Source: Scenedesmus sp. ARA3
Lineage: Eukaryota > Chlorophyta > Chlorophyceae > Sphaeropleales > Scenedesmaceae
NCBI GenBank assembly: GCA_004335835.1
Contig: RWJK01000521.1
Span: forward strand, 28,182-92,181
Direction of reading: 5' to 3'
DNA: 64,000 nucleotides
Shown: in pieces, positions 55,361-64,000 of the stretch
Layout of the letters: each line of letters starts with the position of its first letter
Numbering within the stretch: the first letter of the stretch is position 1
Notes under the pieces: model-generated
Database searches by the model: none
The model's input: the letters and a program-made list of their open reading frames with translations, nothing else
Told to the model about the DNA's origin: nothing
Program-made: the position numbers and the translations under genes

Positions 55361-56328
55361 ACGAAACAGCAAAGGTAAGTCAACACATATATGATGAAGT
55401 CAACAGAAGCCAAGTCCAAAGACAGCATGCAATTGACCAATGAGTCGTGCAGCCTGTTGCTGTGGGAGGCAGCTGCTGCCACTGCACAGCACAGCACAGC
55501 AATAGCATGCTGCGCCAGCTGCAGTGAACCAGCCTACAGACTCCCAGAGGACGATTGTTCAGGCCCGCTGCCTGTTCAGCACCCTGCATAACGGTTAAGC
55601 TGTGCTGTAGATGGCTGTGTGCTCTGCTGCTGCTACTGCATGCATGCACAGAGCTGTGTGCAAAGCCCAGGCAGCCCCACAGCGTGCCAGTGAGTACCAA
55701 GCCCCACCTGTGGGCTTGGATGGAGGGAGCTTGGCGGGAACGTAGCCTGCGGAGACAGCCCGAAGGTGCAGGGTCAGTGGGTGGAAAGGGAAGAGTCCGG
55801 AGGGACGAAGCACGAGCCGGGCCGTGACAGCCAGCTATGCATCTGTGATAGCACACCTGCGTAACCCATTGTGGTACTGTTGCTTTGTGATGTGGGTTCC
55901 TGTGCAGGCCCGAGCTCCACAACCAGAACAAGCGCACAGACGGTGTCACGCACGAACCAAGAAAAATGTTGCGAAGCAGAAGGTGTAAATGGTGCAGGAA
56001 GGTGTGCATTACAGCCCTGCTGGACTATTTGAGGCACTGCCTGTCCCTTGCCCGCTTCCCGTGGGGTTCTCCCTGTGTGACATGTGTCCTGCCGCGCATT
56101 GCAGGTCTTGATCGTATAACTTCATACTACAGGGATGTGAATACGCAACTATATCAGCGCATCTGAAGCCCTCCTACGTCCGCTGTGAAGCTGCCGAGTG
56201 CAGCCCTCCCCTTCTCGTTTGCCACTATTTGCAGATCAAGTCTCATTTGCGATTACAAAGCCCAAGCTGTAATATTCCGTACGCGTGCTGTTGTGAGCTC
56301 AGCAGACAGTAGTAACAGTTGGCAACTG
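55361..56328. promoter_or_regulatory. Divergent interval between PUB and GCK genes
   Basis: 968 bp. In-frame ATGs at 56185 and 56329 compete as the GCK gene's start, so part may be coding or 5' UTR. No motif recognised. Confidence 0.4.
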
Positions 56329-57342
56329 ATGTCTGGCAGTGGCAGCAGCAGCACTGCTGCTGCCAAGGATGCTAAGGAAGAGTGTGCATGGTGCAAGTTC
56401 ATGAAAGGAGGCCCATGCAGAGCTGTTTTTGAGGTGAGCTTATGTTCTTGGCCTGCAGGCATGCCTTGTACGACAGCCAGATCCCACACTTGTCATGCCA
56501 GCAACGTTTCTTTTGGAGCCAGGACAGAGTCTCGGCCATGCTCTGTCACATGCGGAGCTCCTTGCCTGCAGTTGTTCTGTAAGTTACTTTCAACAAGATC
56601 GTTCCATCAACTTGTCTGGACGTTTGGGGTGGATTGCCTGCTTGCAGACATGGCAGTCCTGTGTGGACAGCGTAGCTGATGGGCCTGAGGGCGCAGCAGA
56701 CGAAGAGACACGCAAGCAGGCTGTGGAGAAGTGCTCTGCTGTGGTGAGTTCCTTAAAGCGGCTGTTGATATGAAAAACAAGCCTGAAGTTGAAGTAATGA
56801 AGTAATATAGTAGCAGGTCAAAGTGGTGGCAGCGTACTGCTGTGCCGCGGGAACAGCGCTATGGTGATGCGTGGCACCTTAATGGTCTTGCAGCTGCTGC
56901 CTTGTAGCAAGGCAGCCTTTGTTGTGGACTGGCGAGCAACAGTGTAGCCGAGCATGTAACAAGAACTAATCCCTGGCAGGTTGAGCAGGCGCCGTAGTTG
57001 CAGCCGTTAGTTTGGCAGCTGTGTGCTGCGCGGACATCTGGTGGATGACTCGACTGCTCTTGCATCATTGCATAGCAACTTTGCTACAGGCTTATTAATG
57101 ACAACTTTTTTGCCTGCTTCCCTGCCTGCTTGCAGACTGCTCCCCTGTTTGAGTGCCTGGTGCAGCACCCAGAGTACTATGGGCCGCAGCTAGACAGCAT
57201 GAAGCAGCGTGATGCACAACCTGGTGCTAAGGAGCAGCAGCAGCAGCAAGCGCCAGCCAAAACCACCACTGGCAGCAGTGTAGGACAGCAAGCACCAGCA
57301 GTTGCTGGGGCTGCCGGCAAGTTGAGTGCCGCGGCTGTATAG
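56329..57342 (+). CDS. GCK-domain protein
   Basis: Exons 56329..56433, 56648..56743, 57136..57342; 135 aa. A Ser-rich N-terminus leads to ECAWCKFMKGGPCRAVFE and TWQSCVDSVADG, giving C-x2-C-x3-M-x-GG-x-C..F..W-x2-C. VEKCSAV and TAPLFECLVQHPEYYGPQLD then complete the Cys-rich GCK domain (C..F..C...H.-YY.P) known from plant proteins. The C-terminus is a Gln/Ala-rich tail from a CAG run. The spaced cysteines suggest a CHCH-like disulfide fold, perhaps in mitochondria or plastids; that is inferred. An alternative start at 56185 would add 48 residues in frame. Confidence 0.82.
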
Positions 57343-58408
57343 TGAAGCAGTAGCTGGTGGGTGGGGCTCACAGCTGCTTGAGGGTGTTGCTGTTGAGAGT
57401 CTATTTCTAGCAAGTTTAGATTGGCTGATGTTATCTCCCATCAGATGTGGATAGCTTCAGCGTTGTGGGAAGACAGTAGTGTCCTGTAGTGTGACTGCTG
57501 CAGCAAGCAGCTGCGGTCAGCTGCTGGCAACAGCCGAGTGGAAGCGTGTTGGCGGCCCTTCAGCTGCTGCAGCATGCAACGCCGCCGTTTTGCAAAGCTT
57601 GCTTTTTATAGTTCATTACCACATGGTGGTCTGCATTCTGTGTTGTTGTGCTTGAACCTGCCGGCACAAATGTTGGCTGAACCTGGTCTCCTGCAGGGTT
57701 GTGTGCATGCAGTGTAGCAACGAGAGCATGTTGAGTGCATGCATGAGCTTTGACTGTGGCAGTGACATTATCAATTACATGTCACGCTGCAACTTGTGTG
57801 TTGTGTCCTTGTTGCGAGTGCCTAGTGCTGCATGCATGTGCGGCATGTCCAAGGTACTGTTGCATAGGACATGTTGGATCGACTGCTTCTACGTGGTATG
57901 GCATATCCCACGTATGGTCAGCATGTGGCATGTATGCAAGTGGGTTTGCTGGCAGAGCAACTTCATCTTAGGGCCCATGGCATGGACTTTGGAAAGGCAC
58001 TGTCAATGTAGTTGGCTGCCATGAACCAGCTTGTGGGTGTGAAGTTGGGCGCATCAAACCGGTCTGTTGTGTTGGACGGACGGCGTGGTATTCAGGTGCG
58101 TTGCAGGTGTCGTTGCAGGTTGGTTCTGAAGCGTTCCTGACAGGTGCTGACATGCCCCAACATGTCGAGAGTTCAAGACTGTGTGATTGCATGACACGCT
58201 GTAAGTTATGGCTGGCTTGAATGTCCCACATGACTGGATTTTTCCTCGTTAGTATCCATTTGTGTCCTGTCAGCGTGTCTGAAGGCACTTTCGTCGGACA
58301 CGTCGCCCGTCAGCAGAACGCTGCTCTGTGTGGATACCATCAGCACAGCGTTAATTGCCAGTAACTTTTGAATTACGACCTTCACATTGAACCGTAGCGA
58401 TCTACAGC
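57343..58408. other. Intergenic; no gene recognised
   Basis: About 1.07 kb between two plus-strand genes. No supported frame or notable repeat. Confidence 0.5.
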
Positions 58409-60717
58409 ATGCACTGCTTGCACAAGCAGCAGCTGCCACAGCAGCAGGTCACCAGAGCAGCAACCTTCTGTGTTGCGTGCCCAGTGCCGAGGAATGTGGT
58501 GCTGCGTGCTACAGCTTCTCAGGAAGGTCCACTTATACATCAGACCAGGGCTGTAGACAACCTGGCTTCACAGGATGCTGCAGCAGTCAACAGGCGCCGG
58601 ATGATCATGCTTGGATGTGCCTGCTGCAGCAGCCTGATGCTGGCTGGGCAGCACACACCTGCAAAAGCCAGCGATGGGTCAGCATTCACCTACGGTGAGT
58701 GCAACTGTTTTCTAATGTGTCATTACACAACAGCAGTCCTGCAGGAAAGGGTGCTGTGAGCCCTGTCCTCATCAGTGACACACTTCACACAGCAGAGCTG
58801 CGCATCACCTGCGCTTGCTGCGCCCTGCTCCTGTGCTTGACCCAGCACACAATGCCGAGTGTTGTGGCGAGCCATTCTTAGTCTTACCATTTAAAGTGTC
58901 ACTCATTTGCTGCCGATCCTTGCCCTCCCTGCCCTCCCTGCTGTGCTGCTGCTGCTTGCAGGAGAGGAGGCGGGCCCGCTGGCTTGGGGCGGCACCTGCT
59001 CTGCTGGGCAGCAGCAGTCGCCCATCAACCTGCCCAGCAGCAGCGCAGCAGCCAGGGCCTGCGGCGGCCAACCAGCGCCTGTGTTCCAGTGAGTGCGCTG
59101 CAGCAGCCGGGGCAAAGCAGCTGCGTGTTTTGTTTCACAACCGCGGACGCAGCAGTGACGCTCGCACATGCTGCGCCGTCAGCAGCAGACAGGCCTCCCG
59201 GGGTGCTGAATTGCTGGCCTCTAATGTGTCACAAGCTGCAGCAGTGTGACGCAGTATGGTGTAGTCTTTGCCAGGCTGTGTGGCAGAGGCGATGCCGTGC
59301 GCCTCATGTAGAGTAAGCACGCTACAGCAACCACAGCGCAGCTGCAGTTGCCCACTGCAAAGCAACACCGCTGTCCGGCACTTGTTGGTGCAGGTACCGC
59401 CTTGACAACCAAGTACGGGTGAAGAACACTGGCACCACCATACAGGTGCGGCGGTTAGCTTACCCCTGTCAGCAGTGCTCGTAAGTCAGCAGCACGCAGT
59501 GGCGCATACTGCACGGATGCGTCTACAGCCAAGCATTGCTTCTCAACTAAAGGAAGAGGACAGCATGCTGCCGGCACGTGTGTTTGCATCTCAAGCTGCC
59601 AGACCATGCAGAAGGATCACTGCCTGCCTTGCCTGCAGGTCAACTTTTGAATCGGGTAACATGGTGCCATGGGGTTATCTCAGCGTGTCACAGCACAGGA
59701 GGGGACAGCATGCAGCCAAAGTGCAACTTGAGTTGTCCTGTGTGTGGCACACTGCCTGCAGGTTAACTTTGAGCCGGGCAACAGCGTGGCCTGGGGCGAT
59801 GCGCAGCTGGAGCTGCTGCAGTTCCACTTCCACACGCCCAGCGAGCATGCCTGGGACGGCCAGCGCAGCGCCATGGAGGCGCACCTGGTGCACAGGAACA
59901 CAGCAACAGGTGCGGCTGTGCTGGGGCTGCACACTTGGTGGTGTGGATTTGGTGGTTGTTGGTGGTGTGGCTGAGCAGCAGTGGCATCAGCAGAAGCAGC
60001 AGCAGCGGTAGGGGTCAGCTGCAGGGGGCGAGCAGTGGTGCAGCATGGTGGTGCATGTGCTGCCGACAGGCAGCAGCAGGCGCACAATCACGCTCAGCAA
60101 GGTGAGGCCCAGTGCTGACCTGTGTGCGCTGCATCCTGTATTCTGCTATGTAACCGCTGCCGCTGCTGCTGCAGGGGGCTTTGCCGTGGTGGCAGTGATG
60201 CTGCAGCCACCCCGCAGCAGCGCTGCCCAGCCCAACCCCTGCCTCGCAGCAGCACTCGCCCACGTGCCTGACACACCACAGGCAGAGGCAGCATGCCCTA
60301 GCAGTGTCAACCCGCAGCAGCTGCTGCCTGCTGGTGCTGCTGCTGCGCGGTTTCTGCACTATGCTGGCTCTCTGACCACGCCGCCCTGCTCGGAGCAGGT
60401 GGACTGGCTGGTGTGGGAGCAGCCGCTGCCTGTCACTGACAAGCAGGTGCACGGTGACGGGCAGGAGACTACTCGTAGGATCTGTGTACTGGTCAAATGC
60501 CACTGCATTGACGCACCTCAGCAAATCAGCGGTTTGTGCAGCAATGTGTAACACAGTAGCCTTGTGCTTGCGCTGATGATGTGTGCTGCTGCTTGCCGCG
60601 CAGGTGCTGGACTTCATGCGCTTTGCTGGTGCCGGCAGGAGCTACGGGCACAATGCACGGCCCCTGCAGCCCCTGAACGGCCGTGCACTGGACTATAGCT
60701 GCATAGCAGGAGCCTAA
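58409..60717 (+). CDS. CAH3: Alpha carbonic anhydrase with Tat-type lumenal signal, CAH3-like
   Basis: Exons 58409..58694, 58962..59088, 59394..59445, 59762..59909, 60175..60446, 60604..60717; 332 aa, all in frame. The first ~70 residues look like a plastid transit peptide, then NRRRMIMLGCACCSSLMLAG with PAKASDG, a twin-arginine thylakoid signal ending in an AKA cleavage-like site. The enzyme: GPLAWGGTC, GQQQSPINL, then LQFHFHTPSEH and AMEAHLVHR, giving the three zinc-binding His (two in FHFH, one in EAHLVH); YAGSLTTPPCSEQVDWLVW is the conserved threonine-199 region. It interconverts CO2 and bicarbonate. The arrangement matches Chlamydomonas CAH3 in the thylakoid lumen, central to CO2 concentration. 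Orthology to CAH3 itself is inferred from targeting; other alpha CAs lack the RR leader. Confidence 0.93.
59530..59800 (+). repeat. Acceptor-edge duplication, carbonic anhydrase exon 4
   Basis: The exon start at 59762 (CTGCAG then GTTAACTTTGAGCCGGGCAA) has a copy at 59639 (CTGCAG then GTCAACTTTTGAATCGGGTA), offset 123 bp. The copy has one extra T, which brings an in-frame TGA. The ~90 bases of intron before each acceptor also match in part. Confidence 0.88.
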
Positions 60718-60848
60718 GACTTTTGGGGTCAAGATATCAAAGCAACAACCTGCTGGTAATCCTGCCCTATGTTTGGGTAGGTTTTTGTTGGATTAGCAGC
60801 TGGTGCTCTGGCGAGGCTTTGTCAGACCTACTCAATCAAGTCTGTTGG

Positions 60849-60853
60849 TGTAA
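60849..60853 (+). terminator. Possible TGTAA polyadenylation signal, carbonic anhydrase gene
   Basis: TGTAA about 130 bases after the TAA stop at 60715-60717. Weak by itself. Confidence 0.4.
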
Positions 60854-61507
60854 AACATACCGACTTGATCTGTTGTGGCTGGTGATTCTGTGGCACGGAG
60901 GCGACCCGTCCAGGCTTCTTTCCACTTTCAACAGTCCAACTTGGACTGTTGGCTACTTGGCAAGTAACGCCCTGAAGCACGTTTGGGGCGCAGGAGGCAA
61001 TCGCCGGCTGAAACGTATGGCAAGTACAATAAAGTTACCTTCTAGCCCTTGCAGCACCGCTGTAAGTGCGCATATTGCAAGGTAACGGCCAAATGGAGGC
61101 ATTCCTCCACCGCTGAATAGCCCACTTGGCGCCAGTGGCCGATTCTTGTGCGTTGGAGTGGCAGGATCGACGCTATCGAGTGGCGTTAATGGATGGCGCT
61201 ATACAGATAACTGCACTTGTTTGTTGTGAGTTCAAGTCCTGCCGGCACAAGATGGCATGCCACCGCAGTTCTACGGAACTTCACACATGAACATTCGGCA
61301 TGTTTAGCACACTGTAACCACAGCAACTACCAGCTCAACAAGCATATGTTGAAACGTTTTCAAGATTTGCATTTCAAGATCGCACAACAACGTCTGCTGA
61401 CAGGGCAAATTGCCCCGGGCTTGACGGATTTGCACAGCGGTGATACGTGGACTGCCTGATTGTTCGTGACTTTGTGAATTACAAATTGACAAAGCTTGTG
61501 AGCTGTG
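60854..61507. other. Intergenic; no gene recognised
   Basis: Less CAG-rich than the surroundings. Contains a tRNA-like TTCAAGTCC near 61231 that fails stem pairing. No gene supported. Confidence 0.45.
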
Positions 61508-63243
61508 ATGCGGCGAGTGGCTTCCGGCCGCTGGGCTTTTGTGCTGGGCTACAGTGCTCTGCTGCTGTGTGGTCTCTCGCTGGTCGCTGCCACATCAGGT
61601 AACGGGCTTTGCTTGTCAAAAGCTATGACTTCACATGATAAATCAATGAACAGCTTCAGAGCAGCTGAGACCTGCTACGGGACCTGCTTTGTCAGCTGTA
61701 AGCAGTAACCCCAGCAAGGACGGCCACATGCAGGGCACACAAGGAATGGATACACAATGGCAAACTCAATGTAATACATGTTCCACATAGTGGGAGCAGC
61801 TAAAGCAGTCAATCATGCCACCAGTTGCACACCTTGTGCTGCAACAACTTGCTTCCGCCGACGACGCCGCTGCTTCCGCTGCGGCTGCTGCTGCTGCTGC
61901 TTTGCCGGCAGGGCCGCCTGCTGCACGGCTGCTGGCAACGGCATGGAACCCACCCACGCCCCCTCAGCCCTCGCTACCTTGCAGGAAGACAGCAGTGGAC
62001 ACAACAGGGTGGGCAGCTGGGGATGAGCAGGGCAGCTGCACACACGTTTGGCGACATAACAGCGGCAGGGGCATGCACCAGCAGCGTTAGCAGCCAGTCG
62101 CGTGAGCAGAGGATGCAAGAAGCAGCCGCAGGAGATACTGTACAGTCTGACAAGCCCGTTATTGGCTGATGTTGAGCTGTCACAACCATGCAACATTGCG
62201 ATGGCATGCACAGCTGCCGGCTGCTTGCCGCATCCAATTTACCACGGCAACTGTTGATGGGCACGCCAGAGCGACTTGTACCACAAGTTCAGCAGCACTC
62301 AGCTTGCAACCTGCTGCTGCTCCTGCTGCTGCTTGTGTGCTATGCAGCTTCATCACCTTGTGGGTCGATGCAGCAGCCAAAGGCGAGGAGCTGGGCACAC
62401 GGTCAGCGCCCTACCACAGCATGGGCCCAGCAGTGGCGGCCATCCCCAAGGCAGTGAAGCTGACCCGGGGCATCGTCATCAACGTCATGCCAGTAAGCCG
62501 CTGTTGGAAATCATTTGAACTGAGTGCAAGGGATTAAAGCAGCTGAAGAGTTTCTGACAAAGACAACAGCCAGCAGCAGCAGCAGCAGCAGCACCAGCAG
62601 CAGCATATGCTGGTGATGTGGCTGCAGCTGCTGCACTGCCTGGCTGTGTGCACTGCAGGAGTAGTGAAGCCTGTGCAGCTGAAGCTGCTGAATTGCGTCC
62701 AGCATAGCAGCCCTGTTCCTGTCGACACTGCATCCATGACCTGCCTGCATCCCTTTTGTGTCCGACCGCCTTGCAGGGCATTGTGTACCTCTCACGCGAC
62801 AAGGCGCTGTGGTTTGAGAGCCTGTGGGGCACCCCATCAGCGCCCATTGTGCTGCAGCGCGCGCCAGGCACAGCAGGCGAGGCAGACCTGCAGGGCATAG
62901 AGGTGTTCGACTGCACCTGGCTGTATTTCGTTGGGGTTACGTTCAGACAGGTGCGGCTGCAAACACTGCATCTGGCTGCACTGCATTGAAGATTGACACT
63001 GCAACATGGCCCTCAACGCCGCGACTGCTAGCGTGAAGTTGGTGCTGCATGCTATGCTAAAGCATGGTGTTTGTCAACTGTTGCTGGGCTGACATAATGC
63101 TGCTAGCATCCTCGACCCCACATCAGGCACACACAGGGTGCGTTATTTGCCACAGAGATGCTCAGCAGCGGCTGCAGATGCCCGCAGGGCCATTGGCGTT
63201 TTCCGCCTAACCTACCAAACATACCTGCTGCTGCTGGTGCTGG

Positions 63244-63336
<93 letters not shown>

Positions 63337-64000
63337 TGCTGCTGCAGCCCAATGACAGCTATGGTGGCGGCGATGTGGTGCATGTCGCGCACAGCGCCTA
63401 CATTCACCTGCTGGGCATCGCTGCCATTGGGCAGTCAGTGGACGACATGAAGCCGCAGGAGACTATCAAGGTGGGCGGCAGCTGGGTTATCGGGTTTGTG
63501 ATTTCATCGTTGGCCTGCTGCACCAACATCCGTGCAAGGGTGTTTAGACAGCAGCGGCGTGCTGTCCAAGCAGCACACAATGCACCGTGTTCTAGTGTCC
63601 TGCACTTACATTCACATGCGGATGCGCGCTCGCTGCTTCTTGGTTGGCGTGCTGCAGGTGAACCATTTGCAGTGCATCTACATCAAAGACAGTGAAGCCT
63701 CCTACACTTAACACCATTTAAATGCTCACTCTCTGCTGTGTGATGGGCATGCTGCAGGTGAACCAGGTGCAGGGCATGTACATCGAGGACAGCGACGTCT
63801 CCCATGCGGGTGACAACAGCGTGGACTTTGTGGCGGTGCAGTACGGCCACGTGTGCAGGACCAAGATACACGAGGCCAACTGGTGCATATACGCCAAAGG
63901 TGCGCAATGCAATGCAGCCGAAGCTTACATAGCAAGTTTGACTAGGTATGCCCTGATTGACTAGGTATGCCCTGATTGACTAGGTATGCCCTGATTGACT
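61508..64000 (+). CDS. Secreted right-handed beta-helix (pectin-lyase-like) protein, 3' partial
   Basis: Sure exons: 61508..61598 (ATG, signal peptide FVLGYSALLLCGLSLVAATS), 62348..62492, 62777..62950, 63348..63470, 63758..63899. At least one more exon must lie between 61598 and 62348, because phase 1 meets phase 2; a candidate Ala-rich frame runs near 61815-61990. The gene continues past the window. LWVDAAAKGEELGTRSAPYH is the usual N-cap of parallel beta-helix proteins ([VY]-D..-G.-D-GT...P). The coils that follow (GIVYLSRDKALWFESLWGTP, FDCTWLYFVGVTF, DVVHVAHSAYIHLLGI, QGMYIEDSDVSHAGDNSVDF, YGHVCRTKIHEANWCIYAKG) show beta-helix ladder repeats. Such proteins act on or bind extracellular polysaccharide; activity cannot be told because the catalytic region may be missing. 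Confidence 0.75.
63246..63332 (+). repeat. Uninterrupted (CTG)29 abutting a 3' splice site
   Basis: 29 CTG units, then TTG CTG CTG CTG CAG. The acceptor CAG is at 63345-63347 and the exon starts at 63348. Confidence 0.95.
63651..63815 (+). repeat. Acceptor-edge duplication, beta-helix exon, exact 100-bp offset
   Basis: The exon start at 63758 (GCTGCAG then VNQVQGMYIEDSDVSH) is preceded at 63658 by GCTGCAG then VNHLQCIYIKDSEASYT and a TAA stop. The copy is spliceable but would truncate the protein. Confidence 0.9.
63939..64000. repeat. 19-bp tandem repeat running off the window edge
   Basis: At least 3.2 identical copies of TGACTAGGTATGCCCTGAT, at 63939, 63958, 63977 and 63996. It lies in the intron after the exon ending at 63899, or in downstream sequence; the array may be longer beyond the edge. 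Confidence 0.95.

Noticed and set aside
61140..61255. tRNA-like T-loop (TTCAAGTCC) after 61229
   Set aside because: Flanking bases do not pair as a T stem and no matching acceptor or anticodon arm was found.

Overview
The window is nuclear DNA of a green alga. The genes are split by many short introns with GTGAG/GTGCG donors and GCAG acceptors. CAG/CTG triplets run through exons and introns, and the gene set is plant/algal: an NRT2 nitrate transporter, a lumen-targeted alpha carbonic anhydrase, a plant-type MsrA, a GCK-domain protein and a SET methyltransferase of the Rubisco-LSMT class. A chlorophycean, perhaps a scenedesmid-like alga, fits best; that placement is inference. Exon models below were built by hand from splice signals, frame continuity and family similarity, so internal junctions are mostly good to the base while starts and UTRs are less certain.

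Layout. 1-2902 (+): 3' part of a secreted Cys-rich repeat protein. 2903-6872: no convincing gene. 6873-8780 (-): Abraxas-like BRISC/BRCA1-A scaffold, divergent from 9524-14979 (+): a TBC1D15/GYP7-type Rab-GAP. 16226-18968 (+): GPR107/GOST seven-TM protein. 19691-23791 (+): SET methyltransferase. 26022-31778 (-): NRT2, 11 exons. 32812-38597 (-): a tandem family of intronless single-pass membrane proteins, two intact, one frameshifted, one truncated. 39769-40484 (-): small helical protein. 40894-43701 (-): plastid-type atypical SDR, divergent from 44179-46367 (+): MsrA. 47605-48534 (-): coiled-coil protein. 49692-51300 (-): calcineurin B, divergent from 51955-52599 (+): HIG1-like protein. 54541-55360 (-): PUB-domain protein, divergent from 56329-57342 (+): GCK-domain protein. 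58409-60717 (+): CAH3-like carbonic anhydrase. 61508 to the right edge (+): secreted beta-helix protein, cut by the window end. The genes do not form one pathway; nitrate uptake and carbon concentration are the clearest metabolic links.

The most unusual property is structural. At least 18 exon edges in nearly every multi-exon gene (donor, acceptor or stop-codon edges) have one to three decayed tandem copies lying on the intron or 3'-flank side, usually 75-200 bp away, often with the splice site preserved. A second pattern is that CTG runs, always in transcript sense, sit directly before many 3' splice sites where a polypyrimidine tract would be expected.
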